Assembly (NCBI GenBank): GCA_020635695.1 | Contig: JACJZH010000013.1 | Location: forward strand, 21,501 to 85,500 | Source: Flavobacteriales bacterium | GTDB lineage: Bacteria; Bacteroidota; Bacteroidia; Flavobacteriales_F; PHOS-HE28 | Length of the DNA: 64,000 nt | Direction: 5' to 3' | Part shown: in pieces, positions 54,500 through 61,862 of the stretch | Numbering within the stretch: the first letter of the stretch is position 1 | How the letters are laid out: each line of letters opens with the position of its first letter | Made by a program: the position numbers and the translations under genes | The notes under the pieces: model-generated | Seen by the model: the letters and a program-made list of their open reading frames with translations, nothing else | What the model was told of the DNA's origin: nothing | The model's database searches: none

Positions 54500-54832
54500 T
54501 CAGAGCAGGTTCAACCGCTGTACCAGTTCGCGCTTGAAGCTGCGCCCAACGGGCAGTTGGCGGCCACCGAGGTGCAGGTGTCCCTCGCTGTAGGCCGTTA
54601 CGTTCCTGAGGTTCACCGCGAAGCTCCGATGCACGCGCTGCAGGCTCTCCTGGGGAAGTCCTTCGAGCACCTGCTTCAGGGTGCGGTTCACGGTGAACCG
54701 TCGTTGGGCCGTGGCGATGTGCGCCTGGTCATCGTCCGCTTCCACGTACAGGATGTCCTGCACGTCCAGCCGCACCCACTGGTCCCCATCACGCACGAAC
54801 ACGCTGGGTCCGCCGGTATCGGGCGGGGTCAT
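54500..54832 (-). CDS. Stand-alone LytTR DNA-binding protein
   Basis: 110 residues, a single LytTR domain without receiver: VFVRDGDQWVRLDVQDILYV at the start, QRRFTVNRTLKQVLEGLP, RVHRSFAVNL and LPVGRSFKREL. LytTR domains bind paired direct repeats of about 9 bp with 21-bp spacing. The ATG overlaps the stop codon of the upstream beta-helix gene (ATGA), so the regulator is the last gene of a secreted-protein operon. With no receiver it may be controlled by its amount alone or by a membrane partner; none is obvious. Confidence 0.9.
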   Translation of the reverse strand: MTPPDTGGPSVFVRDGDQWVRLDVQDILYVEADDDQAHIATAQRRFTVNRTLKQVLEGLPQESLQRVHRSFAVNLRNVTAYSEGHLHLGGRQLPVGRSFKRELVQRLNLL

Positions 54833-56664
54833 CGCAGCACTTGGATGCGTATGGGCATGCCGACGACTCCTTCCGTGCAGAGCAGGTAGGTGCCTTGGGG
54901 CAGGTCCGACACCGGGAGCACGGGAGAAGTGAGCAGCTCGCTCCGGACCAGCCGCCCGTCCAGGGAAAGGAGCTGGATCCTCGCAGGGAGTTCTACTCCT
55001 CCGATCGTGAGGCTCGTCGTGGCGGGATTCGGGAACACGAGCAGCCCTGCCGGGGTTGACGCCGGCTCCAGCCCGGTATTGATGTTGACGGTGACCGCCT
55101 GATCGATGGTCCACGTGCAGCCGTTCACGTCCGTGAACGTGCAGCTGTAAAGGCCTCCAACGAATACGTTGATGCTCTGGGTGGTGGCACCGGTGATCCA
55201 TGACCACGGCCCTCCGTCCGGGGCCGTGAGCACCAGGGGAAGCTGGGAGCTCGGAACGGTGATGCCGGGGGCGCTCAGGGGCACTGCGGTGAAGCTGAAT
55301 TCATCCGCACCGGGATCCGGCGAGGATGGATGCCGCGGATCGTTGTCCGCATCGAAGAGCACCCAACTGACCGGTGTACCGAGTCCATCCAGCACGCAGC
55401 TGTTCAGGTGCAGGTCCGGTGCCAGCGCGAACACGGGGTCCAGGTCCACGCTGTTCATGCCCAGGCCGGTGCCGCTCTGGTAGGAGGCCAGGTCCAGGTA
55501 GTGCGTGCTCCCCAGGGAGGCCAGTGTGTCTCCCGTGGTGAAGAGCACGTTATGGTCCTCCTGCGCCACGTTCGCGGGCTGCTTCACATACCAGGCGCGC
55601 CCGCCGGCCTGATTGGCGAAGATGTTGTTGCGCACCTCGGTGTCCTCGCCATCATCGAAGTTGGAGAGGTGGTAGAAGGCGTGGGCCTCGGGGGGCGTGT
55701 CACCCTCCACCAGCACGCTGTTGAACACGATCTCCGTGCCCCACAGGTTGAACACGGCAAGCCCCCAGGTCTGGGTGCCGCCACGCGCGTACAGCCGGTT
55801 GTTGTAGATCCGGTTCCCGGTCGTGCTCTGCGTGTTGCTGTATTCGAGCGCCGTGCAGTCATTGATCGCGCTGGCACGCACATCGTTGTCGTGGATCTCG
55901 CTCTGCTCCACGTGCGCACAGCGTATCCCCGTGTAGAAGAGCACGTCCTCGGCCGTGAGCACATTGTCATGCACGTCGGCCACGGCGTTGTTCAGCTCCA
56001 TGCCCACGCCGAACTGGTCGCGGAAGGTGTTGTGCTGGATCACCAGGTCCTGCGCACGCGCACCACCGATGCCGTGGAAGTAGAGGTACACCGCTGCGGT
56101 CCCGTTCACGAAGGTGTTGTAGCTCAGCAGCACGTCATCGGAGTTCCCGGCACCTATGAATGCCTGCTCGGTCACCACCAGCCGGCGTTCCTGCTGGAGC
56201 GACAGGCTCTGCGACGTGCTTCCCTGGAACACGCATCCCGAGATGCTCAGCCCATGCGCCTCGTTCTGGAACACCACGGCCCGCGCATAGGTCAGGTCCA
56301 TGGGTGTGAAGGTCACCGCCTGGAAGTGCATCTGTTCGGTGCCGTCCAGCCGCACGATGAAGTTGTCCGACGCGCCGCCCGCATCATAGGCCAGTACCAC
56401 GTCGGAGGCGGTGTTGGTCTCGCTTCGTACGGTGATGGCGCCGGGTGATCCGGGAACGACCCCCAGGTCGTATTGTCCCATGTAGGTCCCCGGCCGGACC
56501 AGCAGGTCCACGTTGCCGTTCGCGCCCTGGGTCATCAACGCGTTGAAGGCGTCGGTCAGGGTCGCGTAGTCAGGGCTGGTCCCACCCACGGTGTAGATGC
56601 CGCTCAGTTGCCCGAAGCTGGCCAGGGGCAGCAGAAGGATGGAAAGGATCAGGTGTCGGGTCAT
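54829..56664 (-). CDS. T9SS-secreted right-handed beta-helix protein
   Basis: 611 residues. A signal peptide (1-18) is followed by LSGIYTVGGTSPDYATLTDA, similar to the start of each unit of the giant protein, then a right-handed beta-helix (about 40-470) with repeated N-rich turns (VRNNIFANQ, IYNNRLYARG), DLHLNSC and DPGADEF at its end. A PKD/Ig-like stretch and a T9SS type A tail (LVFPNPATTSLTIGG, LPQGTYLLCTEG) close it. It is thus a one-unit relative of the 2121-residue protein encoded next. It lies 5 bases after the gene encoded at 56670-57995 and overlaps the LytTR gene. Confidence 0.88.
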   Translation of the reverse strand: MTRHLILSILLLPLASFGQLSGIYTVGGTSPDYATLTDAFNALMTQGANGNVDLLVRPGTYMGQYDLGVVPGSPGAITVRSETNTASDVVLAYDAGGASDNFIVRLDGTEQMHFQAVTFTPMDLTYARAVVFQNEAHGLSISGCVFQGSTSQSLSLQQERRLVVTEQAFIGAGNSDDVLLSYNTFVNGTAAVYLYFHGIGGARAQDLVIQHNTFRDQFGVGMELNNAVADVHDNVLTAEDVLFYTGIRCAHVEQSEIHDNDVRASAINDCTALEYSNTQSTTGNRIYNNRLYARGGTQTWGLAVFNLWGTEIVFNSVLVEGDTPPEAHAFYHLSNFDDGEDTEVRNNIFANQAGGRAWYVKQPANVAQEDHNVLFTTGDTLASLGSTHYLDLASYQSGTGLGMNSVDLDPVFALAPDLHLNSCVLDGLGTPVSWVLFDADNDPRHPSSPDPGADEFSFTAVPLSAPGITVPSSQLPLVLTAPDGGPWSWITGATTQSINVFVGGLYSCTFTDVNGCTWTIDQAVTVNINTGLEPASTPAGLLVFPNPATTSLTIGGVELPARIQLLSLDGRLVRSELLTSPVLPVSDLPQGTYLLCTEGVVGMPIRIQVLR

Positions 56665-56669
56665 GATGC

Positions 56670-57995
56670 TCAGGGTTTGCCGATCTTGTTCAGGAGGCCC
56701 TTGCCTTTGTTCAGCAGGTCGTTGCCGCCACCCGACGAACTGGCTCCGGTCGACGAACCAGTGGTTCCGTTCGTGGTGGAGGCGGGGCTCGATGCCGGTG
56801 CGCTGCTTCCGTTCTGCCTGCACAGCATGCCCGGCTCGTAGCTGTTGATCCGCGCGATGTCGTCGGGCTTGGTCAGGGTCCATACTTCGAGCGCGGTGAT
56901 CTTCCAGGTCTCGCCCACCTTCTGCCCGTTCTTCCAGGTACCGCCTGCCTTGGCCACGGACATGCGCGTGTGGGTCTCCTGGGTGGCGTTCCACCATTCC
57001 ATCATGCCGGCCTGCTGGTGTTTCACCGCCGGGTCGGGGCAGTACTGGCTGGCATAGCTGCTCTTCGGGGCGAAGGCGCGGTCCAGGGCGTTGTTCACCA
57101 GACGCACCCCGTTGGCGTTGAGCAGGGTGGTGCTGCCTTCGATGAAGTAGCTCTCATGGAGCATCCGCATCAGGTAGGCCTCCACCTGTTCGCGTGTGCC
57201 TTCACGCAACAGCTTGTGGGTGTAGAGGAACACGTCCACGTCGCGTTCCAGGTCCGGGATGTCCACGGCCGGCAGGGCATCCAGTTCGGCCTGGGCCTGT
57301 TGTTCCTGGAGCTGCCGCTTCATCGTGGGCATGGCGGCCAGTTCATCGGCCGGGTAGGTGCGCACCTCACCATCGCTGCGTTCGCGACTGCTGGACACGA
57401 TGTTGTCCTTCCACGGGGAGTCGACCGCATCGCGGTAGAAACGCACGTCGATCTTCTCCTGGATGGTGGTCAGGTCGGTGTAGCTGGTCTTGGCATCGAA
57501 CTCGATCTCCACCGGAATGGTGAAGGAGTTCGGTGTATGCCAGTACACGCCTTCACCCTCTGGAATGCGCAGGTAGTGGAGGTCGCCCACCATGTCGTTC
57601 GCACGCCAATCCAGGAAGTCGAGGTAGCGCTCGCGGATCATCCCGATCATCTCCTCCTTGCTGGGTGCGGGCAGGCCGAAGTACTCGTTCTCGGCCACCT
57701 TGAACTCGCGGAAGCTGGTGCTGGCCCCGTAGTGGTACCGGGCGATGCCGGTGATCTTCACCGTGGCGTCCGGATACTCGGCCACACCGGCGTTCCGCCA
57801 CACGTAGGCCACGCGGTCCCACATGTACTGGGCATGGGCGCTGTGCCATTCCTTCTTCGTGGGCCCGGGTGAGAGCTCCACCTTGGTCACCCCCGGCTTG
57901 GTGAGGTCCTTGATGATCTGTTGGTCGCTGGGCTGCGCCAGGGCGACCAGTGGCAGGGTGAGCAGCAGGGTGGGGAGCAGGGAACGGACGTTCAT
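56670..57995 (-). CDS. Exported protein of unknown function
   Basis: 441 residues. A signal peptide (1-20, LLPTLLLTLPLVALAQ) leads to a largely helical, charged protein with YMWDRVAYVWRNAGVAEYPD, VWYHT-like aromatic stretches and YCPDPAVKHQQAGMMEWW; the C-terminus is a Ser/Thr/Gly-rich linker ending in two short LLNK repeats (NDLLNKGKGLLNKIGKP). No family was recognised and no T9SS tail is present. It is the first gene of the operon that goes on with the beta-helix protein and the LytTR gene, and two 21-bp direct repeats lie 63 bp upstream. Confidence 0.75.
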   Translation of the reverse strand: MNVRSLLPTLLLTLPLVALAQPSDQQIIKDLTKPGVTKVELSPGPTKKEWHSAHAQYMWDRVAYVWRNAGVAEYPDATVKITGIARYHYGASTSFREFKVAENEYFGLPAPSKEEMIGMIRERYLDFLDWRANDMVGDLHYLRIPEGEGVYWHTPNSFTIPVEIEFDAKTSYTDLTTIQEKIDVRFYRDAVDSPWKDNIVSSSRERSDGEVRTYPADELAAMPTMKRQLQEQQAQAELDALPAVDIPDLERDVDVFLYTHKLLREGTREQVEAYLMRMLHESYFIEGSTTLLNANGVRLVNNALDRAFAPKSSYASQYCPDPAVKHQQAGMMEWWNATQETHTRMSVAKAGGTWKNGQKVGETWKITALEVWTLTKPDDIARINSYEPGMLCRQNGSSAPASSPASTTNGTTGSSTGASSSGGGNDLLNKGKGLLNKIGKP

Positions 57996-58016
57996 GGTCG
58001 TGGTCGATCGGTACCA

Positions 58017-58024
58017 CGAACTTG
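58017..58024 (-). promoter_or_regulatory. -7-like element CAAGTTCG of the 57995 operon
   Basis: Minus-strand CAAGTTCG differs from TA-N2-TTCG only in its first base. Its 5' edge is 34 bp from the nearest LytTR-type repeat. Confidence 0.35.
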
Positions 58025-58050
58025 CCGCATCCGGGTCACCTGCACGCCCG

Positions 58051-58090
58051 GGATCGGGTGAACGTCACTGTGGATCGGGTGAACGTCACT
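58051..58090. promoter_or_regulatory. LytTR-type direct repeats, two identical copies at 21-bp period
   Basis: A 19-base sequence with GGTGAACGTCACT at its core occurs at 58051-58069 and again, unchanged, at 58072-58090. The second copy runs into the last codons of the DUF5694-like gene. The nearest GTGAACG is 63 bp from the ATG at 57995, the same distance as at the giant beta-helix gene. Confidence 0.65.
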
Positions 58091-58940
58091 TTCCGGCAAG
58101 TTGATGGAGCGTGACGGGTTCGAAGTAGGGGTCGCAGGTGGCCAGGTGCTTCAGGATGCCCATGTGCCCGGCCCCGAACAGCACGAGCACCCGGTCCTCG
58201 GGCGATGAGGCGACACGCTTGATGTTGCGATAGATCCGGAGGTTCCGGTCGTACCAATGGATGCTCAGGATGTCGGCGCCGGCGTGTTCGCCCAGCAGGA
58301 AACCGCCGTTCAGGTAGGCGCCGAAGTCGCGGTCCAGTACATGGGGATCGTTCATGGCCAGGAAGTTCTCGAGCAGGGTGTGCCCGGCCTCGTAGTCATC
58401 ATGGGCCTCGTAGAGCGAATCGTAGAGCTGCGTGAGCAGGTCGTCCCCGCCCCAGTCCCATCCTTCGTACAGGCGATCGATCCAGGGCTTGTGCAGGCTG
58501 CTGTCGGGACCGTCCAGCAGGTCCAGCACCAACGGACGTTCGTCCACGGCGTACAGGGTGTCCATGCCGGCCAGGTCCATGATCCGGAAGCCGAGCTGCT
58601 GGCGTTCATTCCGGGCCAGTGGCTTGCCGGCCTTGTATTCCTGGTATTCATGCCAGAGCCAGGCGCCCTTGGTCTCCACGCAGAGCTTGTTCGGCTTGAA
58701 TCGCATGATCACGTCGATGAGCTCGTTCAGCTCGCGCTGACGTTGGTCGGCCAGCACGTCCACCTGCTTGGAGCGGTCGGTGACATGCGCGTCGAGTCCC
58801 GGGTAGGCGAAGTGGAACGTGCCCAGCAACAGCACCTTCGGGCGTTCGCGGTCACCTACCAGGATGCGGTCGGGGTCGAACTCCTGACCGGTGGAGAGCA
58901 GAGGTGTGAGCAGGCTGAGCAGGGCAATGGAGGTCTTCAT
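58086..58940 (-). CDS. DUF5694/TraB-like exported protein
   Basis: 284 residues. A signal peptide (1-18) is followed by a domain starting KVLLLGTFHFAYPGLDAH and containing KPNKLCVETKG and LFGAGHMGILKHL, the GTxH and GxGH elements of the TraB/DUF5694 group, which is related to Tiki/EreA-like hydrolases. A conserved His and Glu suggest a hydrolase, but no activity is established. The gene stands alone; its 3' end overlaps one of the direct repeats that precede the next operon. Confidence 0.8.
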   Translation of the reverse strand: MKTSIALLSLLTPLLSTGQEFDPDRILVGDRERPKVLLLGTFHFAYPGLDAHVTDRSKQVDVLADQRQRELNELIDVIMRFKPNKLCVETKGAWLWHEYQEYKAGKPLARNERQQLGFRIMDLAGMDTLYAVDERPLVLDLLDGPDSSLHKPWIDRLYEGWDWGGDDLLTQLYDSLYEAHDDYEAGHTLLENFLAMNDPHVLDRDFGAYLNGGFLLGEHAGADILSIHWYDRNLRIYRNIKRVASSPEDRVLVLFGAGHMGILKHLATCDPYFEPVTLHQLAGK

Positions 58941-58993
58941 GGTGATCGGTCTTTCCGCAAGCGTACGGGACGGTCTCCTGCCCAGGCGCTGGC

Positions 58994-59083
58994 GATCGGC
59001 GGGAAGTCCCCCGGATCGGCGGATCGTCCCATGCGTTCCGCGGGCGGTTCGCCGATCCATCCGGCCGATCCGCCGATCGTTCG
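58994..59083. repeat. Cluster of GATCGGCGG motifs and inverted repeat before the kinase gene
   Basis: GATCGGCGG occurs at 58994 and 59014. GATCGGCGGATC (59014-59025) has its exact inverse GATCCGCCGATC at 59067-59078, and further CCGATC copies lie at 59053 and 59066. The cluster fills the 181-bp gap upstream of the histidine kinase gene and may bind a regulator or fold as a long-range stem. Confidence 0.55.
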
Positions 59084-59121
59084 CTCGCGTGTGCGCGGTG
59101 CGAACTATGTTGCCTGACGGA

Positions 59122-60213
59122 ATGGTCCTGACACCACGTTCCCTGTTCACCCCCCGGGGGCTCTTCGCGCCCTGGGCGCTGGTGTGCATCCACGCGCTCT
59201 TCGCGCTGGGCATCGGGTGGATGGACGTGCTCCTCCATTGGGTGCGTACCGGGCAGGCGGTGGGGGAGGACCGGTTGTTCTACGGCCTGCTGTTCGGTGC
59301 CTATGCGGCGATCTCGGCCGCGTTCTTCCAGGTGGTGGTCCTGCGGAGGACACACGCCGCCGGTCAGGTCCTGCTCGGGCTCGTGGCCACGTTCCTGGTC
59401 TTCATCGCTGCGCGCTGGGCCGGCGATCAATGGTTGCTTCCCCTGCTCGGTGATGAACCGAACTACCCGGACCATACCGGCCTGTGGTCCTTCGCGCTGG
59501 ACAACGTGTCCTATGCCCTGGTGCCGATGGGCGTGGGCGCGCTGGTGCATCTCTTCGAGGTGCAGGTCATGGCCTTCCGCGAGCGGGCCGAGCTTGCGTT
59601 CAGGCAGCGGGCCTCGGAGCTGGAGGTCCTGCGCGCCCGGATGGCCCCGCATTTCCTCTTCAACACGCTGAACAACCTGTATGCGCTGGCCCAACGGCCG
59701 GGAGCGGACCTGTCGGCCCCCGTTCATGATCTGGCCCAACTGATGCGCTACGTGGCCAAGCATCCCGGTGATGTCGTGGCCCTGGGCGTGGAACTGGAAC
59801 AGGTGCGGCGGTTGGTGGACCTGCAGCGGCTCCGCTATCCCCGTCCGGTGCGCTTCGAGGTGAACGTGGGGCCGGAGGACGAGCGCCTGATGATCCCCAC
59901 GATGCTCCTGTTGACCCTGGTGGAGAACGCCTTCAAGCACGGGGATCCCTGCAGCGAGCAGGTGCCACTGACCCTCTCGGTCCGGAGGGATGGCACGCAG
60001 CTGTCGGTAGCCTGCACCAACGCCGTGGGCAAAGGGACCACGTCCGACGGCGTACCGACCGGGCAGCGTGATCTGGTGCGCAGGTTGCAACTGATGCATG
60101 GGGCGTCCGCGCGGGCCCGCTTCCATCGTTCCACGGACCGTTACCTGGCCGAGGTCCACATTCCGATCTTCGAGGCGCATGAAGCCGCTGAACTGTCTGG
60201 TGATCGACGATGA
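59122..60213 (+). CDS. LytS/YehU-type sensor histidine kinase
   Basis: 363 residues. Four hydrophobic segments (about 15-35, 52-75, 84-105, 125-150) form the membrane part without a large outer domain. A coiled-coil stretch (FRERAELAFRQRASELEVL) leads to the His_kinase domain with the phosphoacceptor His in APHFLFNTLNNLYAL and the ATP-site N box MLLLTLVENAFKHG. Such kinases pair with LytTR regulators, and the gene overlaps the start of one by 35 bp. The ATG at 59122 is preferred over one at 59107, because the latter lies within TATGTTG, a possible -7 box. Confidence 0.9.
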   Translation: MVLTPRSLFTPRGLFAPWALVCIHALFALGIGWMDVLLHWVRTGQAVGEDRLFYGLLFGAYAAISAAFFQVVVLRRTHAAGQVLLGLVATFLVFIAARWAGDQWLLPLLGDEPNYPDHTGLWSFALDNVSYALVPMGVGALVHLFEVQVMAFRERAELAFRQRASELEVLRARMAPHFLFNTLNNLYALAQRPGADLSAPVHDLAQLMRYVAKHPGDVVALGVELEQVRRLVDLQRLRYPRPVRFEVNVGPEDERLMIPTMLLLTLVENAFKHGDPCSEQVPLTLSVRRDGTQLSVACTNAVGKGTTSDGVPTGQRDLVRRLQLMHGASARARFHRSTDRYLAEVHIPIFEAHEAAELSGDRR

Positions 60214-60871
60214 GCCGCTGGCGTTGGAGCTCATCACCGGCTACGTCAAGCGCACGCCGGGGCTGGTCCTGAGCGGGAGCTTCACCGATCCCATCGCCGC
60301 GTTCAGGCACCTGGAGGGCGGCCAGGTGGACCTGGTGATCACGGACATCCGGATGCCCGAGCTCAGTGGGGTGCAGTTGATCAAGCTGGCCGGCAGGCGC
60401 TGCGCCTTCATCATCGTGTCGGCGCATCATGAACATGCAGTGGACGGCTTCGACCTGGATGTGGCGGACTACCTCCTGAAGCCCGTGCCTTATGATCGCT
60501 TCCTCATTGCCGTGGACAAGGTGCGCGCCCGCCTGGAGGGACCTTCCGCGTCACCGGCCGCCGAACACTTCTTCCTGCGGTCGGGCCACGAGGTGCTGCG
60601 CATCGACCACGAGGAGGTCCTGTACATCACGGCCATGCGGGACTACGTCGGGGTGCACACCCGCGAACGGGGCCGTATCCTGAGCCTGGAGAACCTGCGC
60701 GACCTGGAACGGCGCCTGCCCGCCGATCGGTATTGCCGCATCCACCGTTCGCACATCGTGAACCTGCGCGCGGTGCAGCGGGTGGAGCGCGATCATGTCG
60801 TGCTTGCGGACACCACGCTCCCGATCAGCGACACCTACGCCAAACGCTTCCGCGCGGTGTTGGGCGTGTAG
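60179..60871 (+). CDS. Response regulator with LytTR DNA-binding domain
   Basis: 230 residues. A receiver domain (1-115) has VIDDEP, the phosphoacceptor Asp in VITDIRMPELSG and YLLKPVPYDRF; the LytTR domain (about 130-230) has VLRIDHEEVLYITAMRDYV, RIHRSHIVNL and LPISDTYAKRF. It overlaps the kinase gene by 35 bp, so the two are a coupled two-component pair. It converges with another LytTR regulator gene 15 bases away. Confidence 0.94.
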   Translation: MKPLNCLVIDDEPLALELITGYVKRTPGLVLSGSFTDPIAAFRHLEGGQVDLVITDIRMPELSGVQLIKLAGRRCAFIIVSAHHEHAVDGFDLDVADYLLKPVPYDRFLIAVDKVRARLEGPSASPAAEHFFLRSGHEVLRIDHEEVLYITAMRDYVGVHTRERGRILSLENLRDLERRLPADRYCRIHRSHIVNLRAVQRVERDHVVLADTTLPISDTYAKRFRAVLGV

Positions 60872-60886
60872 GCCCGTCGATCCGGT

Positions 60887-61630
60887 TCAGAGCGTCCGCA
60901 CGTGCTTCATCAGCTCGTCGCGGAAGGTCTTGCCCACCGGCAGGTGCTGGTCGCCGATGAACACATAGCCCTCCTCCAGCGCGGTGATGTGCTGCACGTT
61001 CACCAGGTAGCTGCGGTGCACACGCAGGAACGGAGGCCCGGCCAGGCGGTCCGCCACGGCCTTCAAGGTGGCGCTCACGGTGAAGCGATGGTCGGCCGTG
61101 AACAGCTTCGTGTAGTTGTCATACGCCTCCGCGTACCGGATCTCCGAGAACGGCACCTTCACCAGGCGCCCCTTTTCCTTCACGAACACGCTGTCAGCGA
61201 TCACGAACTCCTCCGCATCCCCGTTCGTCCGCTCCGTGGTGGACGCGTCCAGGTGGTTGGCGTAGCGGAACAGCGCGATCTCGATGTTGCTGCGCAGGTC
61301 GTTCTCATCGAACGGCTTCACGATGAAGCCGGCGGGGCGCGTCTGCTTCACCCGTTCGATCGTGCCCTTGTCCGCGTGGGAGGTCACGAAGATGAAGGGC
61401 GTGCGGAACTTGCCGTTCACCTTCTCGGCCAGTTGCACGCCGTCCAGGTCTCCCTCCAGGTTGATGTCCATCAGGATCAGGTCCGGCTTCTCCGTGGCGA
61501 TGCCGGCCATGGCGTCCAGCGCGTTCTCGGCCCGGCCACAGACCTGATAGCCCAGCTCCTCCAGGCTGGCAGCGAGGTCCTCCGCGATCAGCGGCTCGTC
61601 CTCCACGATGAAGATGCGCACCTGCTTCAC
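60887..61630 (-). CDS. Response regulator with LytTR DNA-binding domain (no adjacent kinase)
   Basis: 247 residues from a GTG at 61630. The receiver (1-125) has IVEDEPLIAED, the phosphoacceptor Asp in LILMDINLEGDLDG, and GFIVKPFDENDL; the LytTR domain (about 145-247) has FVKEKGRLVKVPFSEIRYAE, RVHRSYLVNV and LPVGKTFRDEL. No kinase gene is next to it on its own strand, so the partner is either the kinase at 59122 or one elsewhere. A TAATTTG box lies just before the start, and four or more 21-bp-period repeats lie 33 bp upstream of the box, suggesting self-control. Confidence 0.94.
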   Translation of the reverse strand: MKQVRIFIVEDEPLIAEDLAASLEELGYQVCGRAENALDAMAGIATEKPDLILMDINLEGDLDGVQLAEKVNGKFRTPFIFVTSHADKGTIERVKQTRPAGFIVKPFDENDLRSNIEIALFRYANHLDASTTERTNGDAEEFVIADSVFVKEKGRLVKVPFSEIRYAEAYDNYTKLFTADHRFTVSATLKAVADRLAGPPFLRVHRSYLVNVQHITALEEGYVFIGDQHLPVGKTFRDELMKHVRTL

Positions 61631-61635
61631 GCATG

Positions 61636-61642
61636 CAAATTA
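61636..61642 (-). promoter_or_regulatory. -7-like box TAATTTG of the second LytTR regulator gene
   Basis: Minus-strand TAATTTG ends 5 bases before the GTG at 61630. Its 5' edge is 33 bp from the nearest repeat of the array. Confidence 0.45.
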
Positions 61643-61674
61643 GGCCTCGGCCGTACACCATGCATCCATGTCCA

Positions 61675-61786
61675 GTGAACTGGTCCGCCAGCCGGGTGGA
61701 CGGTCCCCGGGAGGTGGTGAAGGGCGATGATCCGGCGGTGAACGGTACCCGGCCATCCGTCGATGGGCCACGGGCCGAGGTCGGGG
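61675..61786. promoter_or_regulatory. LytTR-type direct repeat array, four clear and two weak copies
   Basis: GTGAACT (61675), GTGGACG (61696), GTGAAGG (61717) and GTGAACG (61738) follow at exactly 21 bp; GTCGATG (61759) and GTCGGGG (61780) keep the phase but are weak. The complement of the copy at 61738, ACCGTTCAC, fits the published LytTR/AgrA site pattern at 8 of 9 positions as I recall it. The array lies between the divergent LytTR regulator and GH9 genes. Confidence 0.65.
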
Positions 61787-61835
61787 CAGGACGGGCTTCC
61801 GTCGTCCCGGGCTTTCCAAGCGCCTTCGACGGCAC

Positions 61836-61842
61836 TACCTTG
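61836..61842 (+). promoter_or_regulatory. -7-like box TACCTTG of the GH9 gene
   Basis: TACCTTG is the shorter box variant, 20 bases before the ATG at 61863. Confidence 0.35.
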
Positions 61843-61862
61843 AACGGAGCAACGCCATTTCC

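Noticed and set aside
61675..61786. Reading the 21-bp periodic array as a short coding region with a 7-residue repeat
   Set aside because: Both strands can be translated into a 7-residue periodic peptide, but this follows from the 21-bp DNA period. The region lies between two divergent genes, next to a promoter, and phased binding sites explain it better.
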